64,000 nucleotides of DNA from positions 907,001-971,000 of the forward strand of contig NZ_CP017037.1 in the NCBI RefSeq assembly GCF_001717505.1. The letters run 5' to 3'. The notes below the pieces were generated by a model. That model was not told where the DNA came from, searched no databases, and worked only from the letters and a program-made list of their open reading frames with translations. Source of the stretch: Dialister pneumosintes. GTDB taxonomy: Bacteria > Bacillota > Negativicutes > Veillonellales > Dialisteraceae. Shown in pieces: positions 15,874 to 25,994 of this stretch (its first letter is position 1; every line of letters begins with the position of its first letter). A program made the position numbers and the translations under genes.

Positions 15874-16889
15874 CAACCTTTCCTCCCCATCTCTTCTTTC
15901 GTAGCACATTCCTGATAAATTTGAAGTCCTATTTCAAGTATTTTTGCTTGCATCAAAGCAGATTCTCCTATCTCTAATCTTGTATTAAGCACAATAGGTG
16001 TATGAAGACATAATTCTCCTAAAATAGAATCTTCCTGTTTTATATCCAATGGTGCAGACGCAAACACAGATTGAATAGAATTGGAGGAAAGGGATTTTGC
16101 CAATGCAGTCGCTGCGATGCCACTAATGCCATCAACAATAACAGCTGCATGACGAGAAGCCGCCCCTAAAATAATACCTGCAAGAATACCAATATCTTTA
16201 CCTCCTACTTTACAAAGTGCATCTATTCCATTATGCATAGTTACTTGATTAACATCTAAAGCTTGTTGTATAAGATCTATATTTTGGTATATCCCCATAC
16301 AATGATGATTCCTTTTTATATCATATATAGCAGTAGCCGGTATTTGATATAATCCTGCTAAAAATGTAGTGGCAACAAAAGTTGCCCCCTTACTTATATT
16401 TCCCAAAAGAAGCAATTGATAGCCTTTATCTATCCAAGACTCTGCTATTTTTATTCCAAATTCGATTGCACTAACAGCAGTTTCTTCATTCATAGCTGCC
16501 CCCTCTGTAAAGTCCGCTGTCACTCCTAATTGAAATTCTTCCGGGCATATCTTTACGTCAGAATTTTTTATCAACTCTATCGTAGTTTGTGATGATAATC
16601 CCAGTCTTTTCACATAAGAGTAAAACTCCCTCCTATTTTTTATTTCGTAAGTTTCATCATTATCCAACTTATTAACTACACCATGCGCTGTGGACAAAAT
16701 AAATAACACTTTTTTCGGGAGAAGCGGGTATGGCTCACCTATTGCTCTAGCATATTTAACAACTAAGGATTCTAGGCTTCCTAATTCGCTCATACCTAAA
16801 TACAAATTTTTCCATCGACTATGTACATCATCTTCTATAATTTGATATGATTCTGTAATACGCTGTAATGTTACATCAAGTAATCGCAT
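15873..16889 (-). CDS. cobT: CobT-like nicotinate-nucleotide phosphoribosyltransferase, catalytic subunit (ArsAB-type)
   Basis: A 338-residue member of the CobT family, which transfers phosphoribose from nicotinate mononucleotide to the lower-ligand base of cobamides. Seen are LLLLGNISKGATFVATTFLAG (cf. GEMGIGNTT), VGGKDIGILAGIILGAASRHAAVIVDG and RLEIGESAL, where Glu at about residue 309 aligns with the catalytic base. The N-terminal AAINVLAR-like region is diverged. Together with the next gene it resembles ArsAB, so the ligand may be a phenolic rather than dimethylbenzimidazole. No other cobamide gene is in the window. It heads a three-gene coupled operon. Confidence 0.82.
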   Translation of the reverse strand: MRLLDVTLQRITESYQIIEDDVHSRWKNLYLGMSELGSLESLVVKYARAIGEPYPLLPKKVLFILSTAHGVVNKLDNDETYEIKNRREFYSYVKRLGLSSQTTIELIKNSDVKICPEEFQLGVTADFTEGAAMNEETAVSAIEFGIKIAESWIDKGYQLLLLGNISKGATFVATTFLAGLYQIPATAIYDIKRNHHCMGIYQNIDLIQQALDVNQVTMHNGIDALCKVGGKDIGILAGIILGAASRHAAVIVDGISGIAATALAKSLSSNSIQSVFASAPLDIKQEDSILGELCLHTPIVLNTRLEIGESALMQAKILEIGLQIYQECATKEEMGRKG

Positions 16890-16927
16890 AATATCCTACC
16901 TTTATTTCTTATAAATTTAGCATGTTT

Positions 16928-16936
16928 ATTATAACA
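16928..16936 (-). promoter_or_regulatory. Extended -10 promoter for the CobT-like operon
   Basis: Minus strand TGTTATAAT, that is TG-N-TATAAT, 39 bases before the ATG at 16889; no good -35 hexamer is visible. No cobalamin riboswitch features are seen in the roughly 140-base gap. Confidence 0.45.
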
Positions 16937-16953
16937 TAAGCATCGCTATCTAT

Positions 16954-16982
16954 TTGAATGAGTTAGAATTCACTTGTACAAT
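16954..16982 (+). promoter_or_regulatory. Candidate promoter for the DUF2939 gene
   Basis: Plus strand TTGAAT (16954-16959), 17 bases, TACAAT (16977-16982), 48 bases before the ATG at 17031. Diverges from the CobT-like operon promoter. Confidence 0.45.
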
Positions 16983-17030
16983 ATAGTAAATATTCCTTCC
17001 CTAAATAGTATTTAACAATAAGGAAATTAT

Positions 17031-17630
17031 ATGTCTATAAAAAAAAGATGGAGCATTGCCATTATAAGTATATTTATATTTATTTCATCCGGCTACTATT
17101 TCTATTGGATAAACACACCAATGTATGCTGCCGGTGAAATTCAACGTGCAATACAAACTAATGATTATGAACTGCTCCTTAAACATGTAGATTTAGAAAA
17201 AGTGTATACAGCAGCTCTTGATGATTCTATAGAAGTTTTATTATCAGAGGATACCCCTGATAACAAAGCAATTATCAATATTATAAAACAACTAAAAAAA
17301 CCTTTAGTAAAAGAGTTAACAAAACAAACAGAATCTTATTTTTACCATAATAAAAAAACGAATGCTTTATTTGAACAACCAATTAACACGCTGACATCTT
17401 ATATTGGTCTGACCACTTTATCAATAACAAATTTCATTTCCGTTGAAGAGCAAGATGAATATGCTATACTTACAATTAAACTGCATGATAAAAATTTAAA
17501 TCATGATTTTAATTGGAAAGTAAAAATGGAAAAAGATGTCAATGGTACTTGGTGTGTAGTAAGAATTTTAAACTTAAAAGAATATATTATCGAAAGAAAA
17601 ACTCTACTCATAAAAGAGTATACAGAATAA
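17031..17630 (+). CDS. DUF2939 family membrane-anchored protein
   Basis: A 199-residue protein with a basic N-terminus and a single transmembrane helix (about residues 8-27), leaving the rest outside the cytoplasmic membrane. The segment TPMYAAGEIQRAIQTNDYELLLKHVDLEKV is the DUF2939 pattern (a Tyr/Ala start followed by an alpha-helix with D..x..L..VD). No function is known for the family. AAGGAAATTAT precedes the ATG. It is a lone plus-strand gene between two minus-strand units and ends at a bidirectional terminator. Confidence 0.75.
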   Translation: MSIKKRWSIAIISIFIFISSGYYFYWINTPMYAAGEIQRAIQTNDYELLLKHVDLEKVYTAALDDSIEVLLSEDTPDNKAIINIIKQLKKPLVKELTKQTESYFYHNKKTNALFEQPINTLTSYIGLTTLSITNFISVEEQDEYAILTIKLHDKNLNHDFNWKVKMEKDVNGTWCVVRILNLKEYIIERKTLLIKEYTE

Positions 17631-17652
17631 TATTTCTAATAAATGATAAATG

Positions 17653-17683
17653 AAAAACTTCGTGCTATAAGCACGAAGTTTTT
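17653..17683. terminator. Bidirectional terminator between the DUF2939 gene and rlmI
   Basis: Perfect 14-base arms AAAAACTTCGTGCT / AGCACGAAGTTTTT with a 3-base loop. The convergent rlmI-like gene has its stop codon at 17682-17684, inside the end of the hairpin. Confidence 0.9.
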
Positions 17684-18902
17684 ATACAATTTGAAATAAA
17701 AAGAATTTAAGATAATAAGTTTCCGGTATAGTCATTATAATAGGATGATCCGGTGCCTGTTGCCTTGCTGCTATTTGTTTTAATGTAACACCTGCATCTC
17801 GTGCAGCTTCTTTAAGCATCTTTATAAATAATTCTTCGCTCATAAAATGCGAACAAGAACAAGTAGCCAAATATCCACCCCTAGGTAATACTTTCATTGC
17901 TCTATAATTAATTTCTTTATACCCCCGAAAAGCTTCATGTATAGTTTGACGGGATTTACTAAAAGCAGGAGGATCCAAAATAATATAATCAAAAAAATGA
18001 TTATGTGTTTTGTCCAATGTTACCAAATAATCGAAAACATCTGCTTTAACAACATCAATCTTATAAGTATTTTGCACTGCATTATGTTGAGTCATTGTAA
18101 CCGCTTCCTCAGATATATCCACCGCTGTAACAGAAGCTGCCCCACCTTTGGCTGCATTTAAAGCAAAAGCACCTGTATGCGTAAAACAATCTAATACATG
18201 CTTTCCTTTTGCAATTTGTCCTACTGCCAATCGGTTAAATTTTTGATCCAGAAAAAAACCTGTCTTTTGACCATTTTCCACATCCACATTATAAGTTATA
18301 CCATTTTCAACAATATGAGCTATTGTTTTCTGTTCTTTTTCCTTTAACAAAGGAGATTTAAAAAATCCCTTGTATAGTGAAATTCCTTCCAATTCACGAA
18401 TTTTCACATCATTTCTTTCGTATACGCAGGAAACAGACAATTTTCGTTCTCTTAATACCTCAATAAGACTATTTATAATGCTTTTCTTTCTTAGTTCCAT
18501 TCCTAAAGAAAGTATTTGTACCGACAAAATATCTTCAAATCGATCAACCGTAAGCCCGGGAAGTTGGTCTGCTTCTCCAAAAATCAATCTCATATTATTG
18601 AAATCGCAAGGTCTCATCACCTGTAAGCGATAATCAATAGCATAAGCGACACGACGTTTCCAGAAACTATCATCAAATACATCATTCGCATTTGTTGAAA
18701 TAATACGAACCGTTATTTTTGATTGTGGATTATAAAATCCACTTCCTATAAATTTTCCTTTTTTAGAAAGAACTCGTACAATATCTCCCTGCTTGATATC
18801 AGCAGGACATGCTTCCACTTCTGTTCCATAACCCCAAGGATGTCCACCTTTTACTGCCAACTCTGCTCGCTTGCTAATTGTAATAACTTTTATTACTCCC
18901 AT
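17682..18902 (-). CDS. rlmI: Class I rRNA large subunit methyltransferase, RlmI-like (PUA plus Rossmann)
   Basis: A 406-residue S-adenosylmethionine-dependent cytosine-C5 methyltransferase-like protein. An N-terminal PUA domain (HPWGYGTEVE..GDIVRVLSKKGKFIGSGFYN) is followed by a Rossmann domain with VLDCFTHTGAFALNAA, the motif IV DPPAF and CSCSHFM. E. coli RlmI makes m5C1962 in 23S rRNA; the exact target here is inferred. I start at 18902 because GGAG lies 5-6 bases upstream; an ATG at 18938 would add a hydrophobic leader that the family lacks. Confidence 0.85.
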   Translation of the reverse strand: MGVIKVITISKRAELAVKGGHPWGYGTEVEACPADIKQGDIVRVLSKKGKFIGSGFYNPQSKITVRIISTNANDVFDDSFWKRRVAYAIDYRLQVMRPCDFNNMRLIFGEADQLPGLTVDRFEDILSVQILSLGMELRKKSIINSLIEVLRERKLSVSCVYERNDVKIRELEGISLYKGFFKSPLLKEKEQKTIAHIVENGITYNVDVENGQKTGFFLDQKFNRLAVGQIAKGKHVLDCFTHTGAFALNAAKGGAASVTAVDISEEAVTMTQHNAVQNTYKIDVVKADVFDYLVTLDKTHNHFFDYIILDPPAFSKSRQTIHEAFRGYKEINYRAMKVLPRGGYLATCSCSHFMSEELFIKMLKEAARDAGVTLKQIAARQQAPDHPIIMTIPETYYLKFFLFQIV

Positions 18903-18989
18903 AATTATCTCCATTATATAAAATATTAAGCCTATCACTTATTATACAGGATATAAAATAATTTGAATTCTATTATTTCAAAAAGAAAA

Positions 18990-19021
18990 AAGAACAATTG
19001 TATTGCTACAACTGTTCTTTT
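18990..19021 (-). terminator. Terminator of groESL
   Basis: Minus strand AAAGAACAGTTGT, a short loop, ACAATTGTTCTTT and a T-run; one mismatch (G/T) in the stem. Lies about 30 bases after the groEL stop. Confidence 0.8.
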
Positions 19022-19051
19022 TTCTAATTTATACAGGAATGACAGTATTTA

Positions 19052-20728
<1,677 letters not shown>

Positions 20729-21010
20729 TTAAAGAACTGCTAAAATATCTCTTTCAGATAAAAGTAAATATTTTTCACCATTATCTTCTACATCTGTACC
20801 GGAATATTTAGCAAATAATACTTCATCCCCAACTTTTACTTCCATAGGAATACGCTGTCCTGCATCGATAATCTTACCGTTACCAACAGCTGCAACAATC
20901 CCTTTTTGAGACTTCTTTTGTGCTGTATCAGGAAGTAAAATTCCCCCTTTAGTTTTGGTTTCTTCTTCTTCTACTTTAACCAGAACACGATCTGCTAATG
21001 GTTTTAACAT
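20729..21010 (-). CDS. groES: Co-chaperonin GroES
   Basis: A 93-residue lid protein for GroEL with [29 protein letters not shown], the mobile loop, and [16 protein letters not shown]. Full length for the family. First gene of the heat-shock operon, 34 bases downstream of the CIRCE operator. Confidence 0.98.
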   Translation of the reverse strand: MLKPLADRVLVKVEEEETKTKGGILLPDTAQKKSQKGIVAAVGNGKIIDAGQRIPMEVKVGDEVLFAKYSGTDVEDNGEKYLLLSERDILAVL

Positions 21011-21043
21011 TTCTATGCCTCCTCTATACTATTTACATAATTA

Positions 21044-21070
21044 TTAGCACTCTTTTACTTTGAGTGCTAA
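21044..21070. promoter_or_regulatory. CIRCE operator (HrcA binding site) of groESL
   Basis: TTAGCACTC, 9 bases, GAGTGCTAA: a perfect match to the CIRCE consensus. It lies between the groES start and the candidate promoter, so HrcA would block transcription at normal temperature. hrcA itself is not in the window. Confidence 0.97.
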
Positions 21071-21081
21071 CTTATATTTCT

Positions 21082-21109
21082 ATGATATCATTTTTTACAA
21101 CAATTGCAA
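21082..21109 (-). promoter_or_regulatory. Candidate promoter of groESL
   Basis: Minus strand TTGCAA (21104-21109), 16 bases, TATCAT (21082-21087), immediately upstream of CIRCE. Confidence 0.55.
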
Positions 21110-21141
21110 GAGTAAAACTTAATAAATCTCAGAGAAAGAGT

Positions 21142-21173
21142 AAAAAAGACTCGTTTATAAACGAGTCTTTTTT
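21142..21173 (-). terminator. Terminator of the trmL-ylbF-murB operon
   Basis: Long perfect palindrome: AAAAAAGACTCGTTTA and its complement, then more T. It starts directly at the murB stop codon (21174-21176) and also stands upstream of the groESL promoter region. Confidence 0.85.
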
Positions 21174-22097
21174 TTACTCTTGGGGAAAATCTTCCCCAAG
21201 CATTCTTACATCTAAAGGAAGATGTACTTGATATTTTTCTTTTACGCGACGTTGTACTTCATGTAAAACATCCATAATTTCTTTTGCACTTGCACTACCA
21301 TTATTTACAACAAATCCCGGATGCTTAGTAGATACTTGTGCATCGCCAACAGAAAATCCCATAAGGTTACAAGCCTTAACCATAGGTCCTACATATTTTC
21401 CGGGTGGTCGCAAAAACATGGTTCCTGCACTTCTCTTTTCTAATGGTTGTTTAGTTCTTCTGGATAATTGATATTCATCCATAGTTTTTTTAATTGCTTC
21501 CACATCGCCTTCTTTAAGAGACATAGTGACTTCAATAAGAATTTCTCCATTTTTCATAAATATAGAATCACTATTCCCATAAGCAATATCAGTGAGATTC
21601 CAAATATGTTCTTCCAGCCCATTACGAGTAATCGTCCTAACAGAGGTAACTACATCTGCAAAACAACCTCCATATCCATTAGCATTCATAAAGACAGCGC
21701 CTAATAGAGTCCCGGGTATTCCGGCAGCAAATTCAAGTCCGGATAGTCCTTGTTTTTGTGCAAAACGTGAAACCATTCCGGTACCGGCTCCACCGGTAAC
21801 AATAATAGTATTACCCTTACGTACCACCGAATTCTTAATTCTAGTAGTACAAATAGTAATTCCTCGAATACCTTTATCACTTACTAAAGTATTAGTACCT
21901 CCACCTATAACTGTTACGGGTATATTCATAGCTGCCGCTTTTTGTAATACTTGTTTTAACTCTTCGATACTTTGAGGTAAAACAAATACATCTGCTAAAC
22001 CACCAATACCATAAGTAGTATGAAGTTTCATGGATTCATTTACTTTAATTTGTCTGTCTGTTAAAACTCCCTCAAATACACTCTTCCAATCTTTCAT
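21174..22097 (-). CDS. murB: UDP-N-acetylenolpyruvoylglucosamine reductase MurB
   Basis: A 307-residue FAD enzyme that reduces UDP-GlcNAc-enolpyruvate to UDP-MurNAc in peptidoglycan synthesis. The FAD site (VIGGGTNTLVSDKGIRG, GLEFAAGIPGTLLGAVFMNAN) is clear. The catalytic loop reads EKRSAGTMFLRPPG, with Ser followed by AG, and a Glu-containing C-terminus (PLDVRMLGEDF). It is the last gene of the hyp-trmL-ylbF-murB run and begins directly after ylbF ends. Confidence 0.95.
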   Translation of the reverse strand: MKDWKSVFEGVLTDRQIKVNESMKLHTTYGIGGLADVFVLPQSIEELKQVLQKAAAMNIPVTVIGGGTNTLVSDKGIRGITICTTRIKNSVVRKGNTIIVTGGAGTGMVSRFAQKQGLSGLEFAAGIPGTLLGAVFMNANGYGGCFADVVTSVRTITRNGLEEHIWNLTDIAYGNSDSIFMKNGEILIEVTMSLKEGDVEAIKKTMDEYQLSRRTKQPLEKRSAGTMFLRPPGKYVGPMVKACNLMGFSVGDAQVSTKHPGFVVNNGSASAKEIMDVLHEVQRRVKEKYQVHLPLDVRMLGEDFPQE

Positions 22098-22460
22098 TTA
22101 TTTTCTCCCAACCGCTTCTTTTAAAAGCTCCATCCCTTCACCGGTCATAGCTTCCATGACTATTTTATGGACATCAGAAATAAGTTGATTCCAACGAATA
22201 AAAGCTTGTACATACTCTTGTGCGATAGAGTTATTACTTACCAGCACTGCCATTTCCTGTAATTTTTTATAAGAATCTTCCGTTTTTTCTCCCATAGCGG
22301 TCATATACTGAATTTTTTCTTGTTCCAACAAATAATCAACAGCTATCTTTTTTGCTTCTTCATCTTTTTTTAGAACTTCTTCTGCCTGTTTAAGTCTATT
22401 AAGTTCATCACTTTCTTTTAAAGATTTTGCTAAAGTATGTGCTTCATCATAAATATTCAT
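22098..22460 (-). CDS. YlbF/YmcA family regulator of RNA processing
   Basis: A 120-residue, mostly helical, charged protein of the YlbF/YmcA (DUF964) family. In Bacillus subtilis these proteins form a complex that affects RNase Y and competence; that role is only an analogy here. The helical pattern of residues 3-60 and the WNQLISDVHKIVME segment fit the family. Its start overlaps the trmL stop by 4 bases. Confidence 0.8.
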   Translation of the reverse strand: MNIYDEAHTLAKSLKESDELNRLKQAEEVLKKDEEAKKIAVDYLLEQEKIQYMTAMGEKTEDSYKKLQEMAVLVSNNSIAQEYVQAFIRWNQLISDVHKIVMEAMTGEGMELLKEAVGRK

Positions 22461-22957
22461 ATAGTTTTATTTCCTCCTTTAAATAAACGGTAATCTTTTT
22501 CTGCTAACTTAGGAAAGCCTATCTGACGTAATGCTTCCATAGTAACAATAGCCACTGCATTGGATAGATTTAATGATCTTGCTTCCATAATCATAGGAAT
22601 TCGAATACAATCCGCCTCATGTGCCATTAATAATTCTTCCGGTAATCCGACAGACTCTTTGCCAAATACAAGCACATCATCATTAGTAAAAGATACCTCC
22701 GTATAAACTTTATTTGCTTTCGTAGTATTAAAATAAAAATGATGTCCTGCTAAATGTTTACAAGCTTCTTGATAATCTTCATGAATCTGTACATCTAATA
22801 AATTCCAGTAATCAAGGCCGGCTCTTTTTAAATACCTATCTTCTAAAGAAAAACCTAAAGGTTTTACCAAATGCAGTTTCACATTTTCTGCCGCACAAAA
22901 TCGAGCGATATTCCCTGTATTTCCCGGAATTTCCGGCTCTAATAATAAAATATGCAT
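22457..22957 (-). CDS. trmL: tRNA (cytidine/uridine-34-2'-O)-methyltransferase TrmL
   Basis: A 166-residue SPOUT methyltransferase that methylates the wobble ribose of certain Leu tRNAs. Diagnostic segments are LLEPEIPGNTGNIARFCAA, VFGKESVGLPEELL and the C-terminal knot SLNLSNAVAIVTMEALRQ. Two tRNA-Leu genes lie in the cluster at 13155-13360, though the usual TrmL targets are other Leu isoacceptors. Overlaps ylbF by 4 bases. Confidence 0.93.
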   Translation of the reverse strand: MHILLLEPEIPGNTGNIARFCAAENVKLHLVKPLGFSLEDRYLKRAGLDYWNLLDVQIHEDYQEACKHLAGHHFYFNTTKANKVYTEVSFTNDDVLVFGKESVGLPEELLMAHEADCIRIPMIMEARSLNLSNAVAIVTMEALRQIGFPKLAEKDYRLFKGGNKTI

Positions 22958-22969
22958 AGTCCGTTCTAT

Positions 22970-23362
22970 CTAAAAATAGTCTCCATATCGATTACGATAT
23001 TTATCTGTAATCTCTTTTTCAGTAGTATAAGTTTTAAATGTTTTAGGTTTATTTTTACCATAAGAAATCGAGTATATCGTATTTTCATCCAACCCGTTAA
23101 CAGGAATGCGATACGTATTCTCATATCCTCGTATATTTTGTAAAATTGGTTTCCCAATCATAATAATTCCGTTATTAAACAAAAATAGTGGCTCTTTATT
23201 CAAATCTATACTTGTATCCAGCTCTTCCTTAGAAAGCGGTTCAGCCATAACTACTTCTACATGAAGAAAATCAACCGGAATTACACTTTTGATATAGTTT
23301 GCGGTAATCATTTTTGTCGAACATAGCAAAAACATGCACAACAATATCCATATTTTTTTCAT
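22970..23362 (-). CDS. Small exported protein of unknown function
   Basis: A 130-residue protein with an N-terminal signal sequence (KKIWILLCMFLLCSTKMITA) and no further membrane segment, so probably periplasmic. A Cys lies within the hydrophobic stretch but without a convincing lipobox. No family recognised. GGAAGGAG stands before the ATG, and it lies 12 bases upstream of trmL, heading that operon. Confidence 0.65.
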   Translation of the reverse strand: MKKIWILLCMFLLCSTKMITANYIKSVIPVDFLHVEVVMAEPLSKEELDTSIDLNKEPLFLFNNGIIMIGKPILQNIRGYENTYRIPVNGLDENTIYSISYGKNKPKTFKTYTTEKEITDKYRNRYGDYF

Positions 23363-23404
23363 AATAAGCTCCTTCCTAACAAAAGAATAAGAACTTTATC
23401 TGTT

Positions 23405-23434
23405 ATTATAAACGACTACCCCATCATTTCTCAA
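23405..23434 (-). promoter_or_regulatory. Candidate promoter of the hyp-trmL-ylbF-murB operon
   Basis: Minus strand TTGAGA (23429-23434), 18 bases, TATAAT (23405-23410), just downstream of the rplS terminator. Confidence 0.55.
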
Positions 23435-23451
23435 GAAAACTTATTCAGCAT

Positions 23452-23484
23452 AAAAAAAGAAACCTGACAACAGGTTTCTTTTTT
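23452..23484 (-). terminator. Terminator of rplS
   Basis: AAAAAAGAAACCTG, loop ACAA, CAGGTTTCTTTTTT; begins 5 bases after the rplS stop codon. Symmetric, so could act both ways. Confidence 0.85.
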
Positions 23485-23488
23485 ATAC

Positions 23489-23830
23489 TTATCTCTTTTC
23501 TCTAATTCTTGCAGCCTTACCTTGAAGATTGCGTAAGTAGAAAAGTTTAGCACGACGAACAATACCGTGACTCTTGACTTCAATCTTAGCAAGACGTGGA
23601 GAATGCAACAAGAAAGTTCTTTCAACGCCAACACCATAAGAAATACGGCGAACAGTGAAAGTTTCTCTCAGTCCATGATTTCTTCTAGCAATAACAACGC
23701 CTTCAAAAACCTGAATTCTTTCAGTCTTTCCTTCGATAACCTTAACATGTACACGTACAGTGTCACCACTACGGAACTCAGGAATATCGTTACGAAGTTG
23801 TTCTCTTTCTAATGTTTCAATAATATTCAC
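23489..23830 (-). CDS. rplS: 50S ribosomal protein L19
   Basis: A 113-residue protein at the 30S-50S interface. [30 protein letters not shown] and the tail [20 protein letters not shown] are unmistakable. I start at the GTG at 23830, which has AGGAGG 8 bases upstream and gives the usual length; an in-frame ATG at 23857 would add nine unrelated residues. It is monocistronic between its own promoter and terminator. Confidence 0.96.
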   Translation of the reverse strand: MNIIETLEREQLRNDIPEFRSGDTVRVHVKVIEGKTERIQVFEGVVIARRNHGLRETFTVRRISYGVGVERTFLLHSPRLAKIEVKSHGIVRRAKLFYLRNLQGKAARIREKR

Positions 23831-23903
23831 GATCTTTTCCTCCTTCTCACAAGACATTCATGCCGACCGTATATGGCAGAGGACTGTCCAGACATACGAA
23901 TAG
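23831..23903 (-). ncRNA. rplS 5' leader, possible L19 leader element
   Basis: The roughly 65-base leader between the promoter and the GTG start can form small stems (for example TGCC with GGCA, and GGA with TCC around CAG). Firmicutes often have a structured L19 leader for autoregulation. I cannot confirm the conserved structure by eye. Confidence 0.3.
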
Positions 23904-23932
23904 ATTCTATCATGTAAAAATAAAATACGCAA
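23904..23932 (-). promoter_or_regulatory. Candidate promoter of rplS
   Basis: Minus strand TTGCGT (23927-23932), 17 bases, TAGAAT (23904-23909), located directly after the glyS stop codon. Confidence 0.5.
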
Positions 23933-23945
23933 GTTATATTTTACA

Positions 23946-25994
23946 TTAAACCAATTTGCTAAAATCTCCCCACTTTTTAAATAAAGAAAGAACTTTAAGC
24001 AATAAGGCTAAACGATTTTGTTTAACTGCTTCCTCCTTATCCATAACCATTACATTATCCAGATAATCATTGATAGGTTTCGTCAGCGTATTTAACAATA
24101 TGATAGAGTCGGCATAACGGGAATCTGCAAAAAGACTTTCTACAGAAGAAACAATTTTATTATAAGCCTCCCATAAAATTTGTTCTTCAGAAACTTTAAA
24201 TAAATCTTCACTGATAACTCCCATATCAGCATTTTTAGTAATATTATGAAGTCTTGTTACTGCTTGTCGAAGTTCTACCTGTTCTTTGATGTGACCGGTA
24301 ACCATACTATGTGCTTTTAAGAATACATCATAAATATCGACAAGTTCTGCTTCCAATACCGCATCAATGACATCATAATCAATATTTTCTGAAAGTAAAA
24401 TCTGCCGAATTCGATCTTGGAAGAATTCCAGAATAGCTATTGAAACCTGATTTTTTTCTTCTTGCTTTCCGGGCAACAATTCCAACGCTTTTGCAATACC
24501 TGTCTGTATATTCCAATGAAGTTTTCCTTCCACCAAGATATGAATAATCCCAATAGTCTGCCTACGTAACGCAAAGGGATCTTGTGATCCGGTTGGAATC
24601 AGCCCACGTAAAAAAGCGGCTACCAGATTATCTAGTTTATCCGCAATGGATAAAGCACGTCCTGCGTGAGTCTTAGGCAAAATATCACCGGAAAAACGTG
24701 GCATATATTGCTCAAATATGGCATCTGCAACTGCTTGTTTTTCTCCATCAAGCATTGCATATTCACGGCCCATTTCTCCTTGAAGTTCTGTAAATTCTTT
24801 AACCAACTCTGTAGAAAGATCGGATTTAGATAAGTATGCAGCGCGAGTTACATTATCGACTTCTTCGTGACTAAATCCCCATTCCTTAGCTAAAAAAGAA
24901 GTCAATATAACTAAACGTTCCGATTTATCAAGCATAGTACCTAATCCTTCTTGATAATTAATGCGAGTTAAATCTTTTCTATGCTCTTCCAATGTCTTTT
25001 TTCTATCATTAGTAAAGAAAAATTTAGCATCTTCCAATCGTGCACGTAAAACACGTTCATTCCCAAGTTTTACATTTTCTATTCCCTTAGTTCCCCCGTT
25101 TCTAACGGTCAAAAAATAAGGTTCTAAACGCCCATCCTTCTTATGTAATGGATAGTAGCGTTGATGATCACGCATAGGTGTTACCACCGCAGGAACAGGA
25201 AGTTTCAAAAACTCTTTATCAAGCTCTCCACAAAGTGCAGTTGGATATTCAACAATAAAATTAATTTCTTCCAATAGTCCCGGATTATCTAAAATTTTAC
25301 CATTCATTTTTCCTGCTAATGCATATAATTGTTCTTTAATCATGTTACGACGTTCATCAATATCAACGATGACAAACGCTTCTCGCATAGTTTGCACATA
25401 TGCTCCGGCACTCTTAATACATACATCCCCCTGACATAAAAAGCGATGTCCCCTGGAGATATTGCTACTCTTCACATGTGCTATTTCTAAAGGAACAATT
25501 TCATTCTCTAAAAGAGCTACTAGCCATCGAATAGGTCTCAGAAACTTAAATTCCTCACATCCCCAACGCATAGCTCTTGGATAAGCTAATCCATTTATCA
25601 TCGCCGCAAATACTTCCGGCAATACATCAATAGCAGGTTTTCCTTTATTAGTTATGTGTGCATACACATAATCATCTCGTATTTCAATATCCTCTAAATT
25701 AATTTTCTGTCCACGAATAAATCCCATTAATGCTTTTGAAGGATTTCCTTCTTTATCGTAAGCCGCCTGTACAGAAGGTCCTCTTTTATCTATTTCTTCA
25801 TCTAACTGCCGATCTGCCGTCCCCTGGACATATGCTGTCAAACGACGTGGTGTTGCATAAATTTTTACGTCGGTAAAAGAAAGGCGAGCTTCTTTTAATT
25901 TTTCTTCAGCCAAATCTTTAAACTGATTCACCAAAGAAGGCATAATATTGGCCGGCATCTCCTCTGTTCCTATCTCCAATAATAAATCCTTCAT
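23946..25994 (-). CDS. glyS: Glycyl-tRNA synthetase beta subunit
   Basis: A 682-residue beta chain of the alpha2beta2 glycyl-tRNA synthetase. LLLEIGTEEMPA at the start and the HD-like and anticodon-binding regions (DHQRYYPLHKKDGRLEPYFLTVRNG, FLRGLIPTGSQDPFALRRQ) are typical. Its ATG shares one base with the glyQ stop (26-kb region, TAATG type), giving tight coupling of the two subunits. Confidence 0.97.
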   Translation of the reverse strand: MKDLLLEIGTEEMPANIMPSLVNQFKDLAEEKLKEARLSFTDVKIYATPRRLTAYVQGTADRQLDEEIDKRGPSVQAAYDKEGNPSKALMGFIRGQKINLEDIEIRDDYVYAHITNKGKPAIDVLPEVFAAMINGLAYPRAMRWGCEEFKFLRPIRWLVALLENEIVPLEIAHVKSSNISRGHRFLCQGDVCIKSAGAYVQTMREAFVIVDIDERRNMIKEQLYALAGKMNGKILDNPGLLEEINFIVEYPTALCGELDKEFLKLPVPAVVTPMRDHQRYYPLHKKDGRLEPYFLTVRNGGTKGIENVKLGNERVLRARLEDAKFFFTNDRKKTLEEHRKDLTRINYQEGLGTMLDKSERLVILTSFLAKEWGFSHEEVDNVTRAAYLSKSDLSTELVKEFTELQGEMGREYAMLDGEKQAVADAIFEQYMPRFSGDILPKTHAGRALSIADKLDNLVAAFLRGLIPTGSQDPFALRRQTIGIIHILVEGKLHWNIQTGIAKALELLPGKQEEKNQVSIAILEFFQDRIRQILLSENIDYDVIDAVLEAELVDIYDVFLKAHSMVTGHIKEQVELRQAVTRLHNITKNADMGVISEDLFKVSEEQILWEAYNKIVSSVESLFADSRYADSIILLNTLTKPINDYLDNVMVMDKEEAVKQNRLALLLKVLSLFKKWGDFSKLV

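Noticed and set aside
16890-17030. Cobalamin riboswitch before the CobT-like operon
   Set aside because: The gap is only about 140 bases and lacks the B12-box; only an extended -10 is seen.
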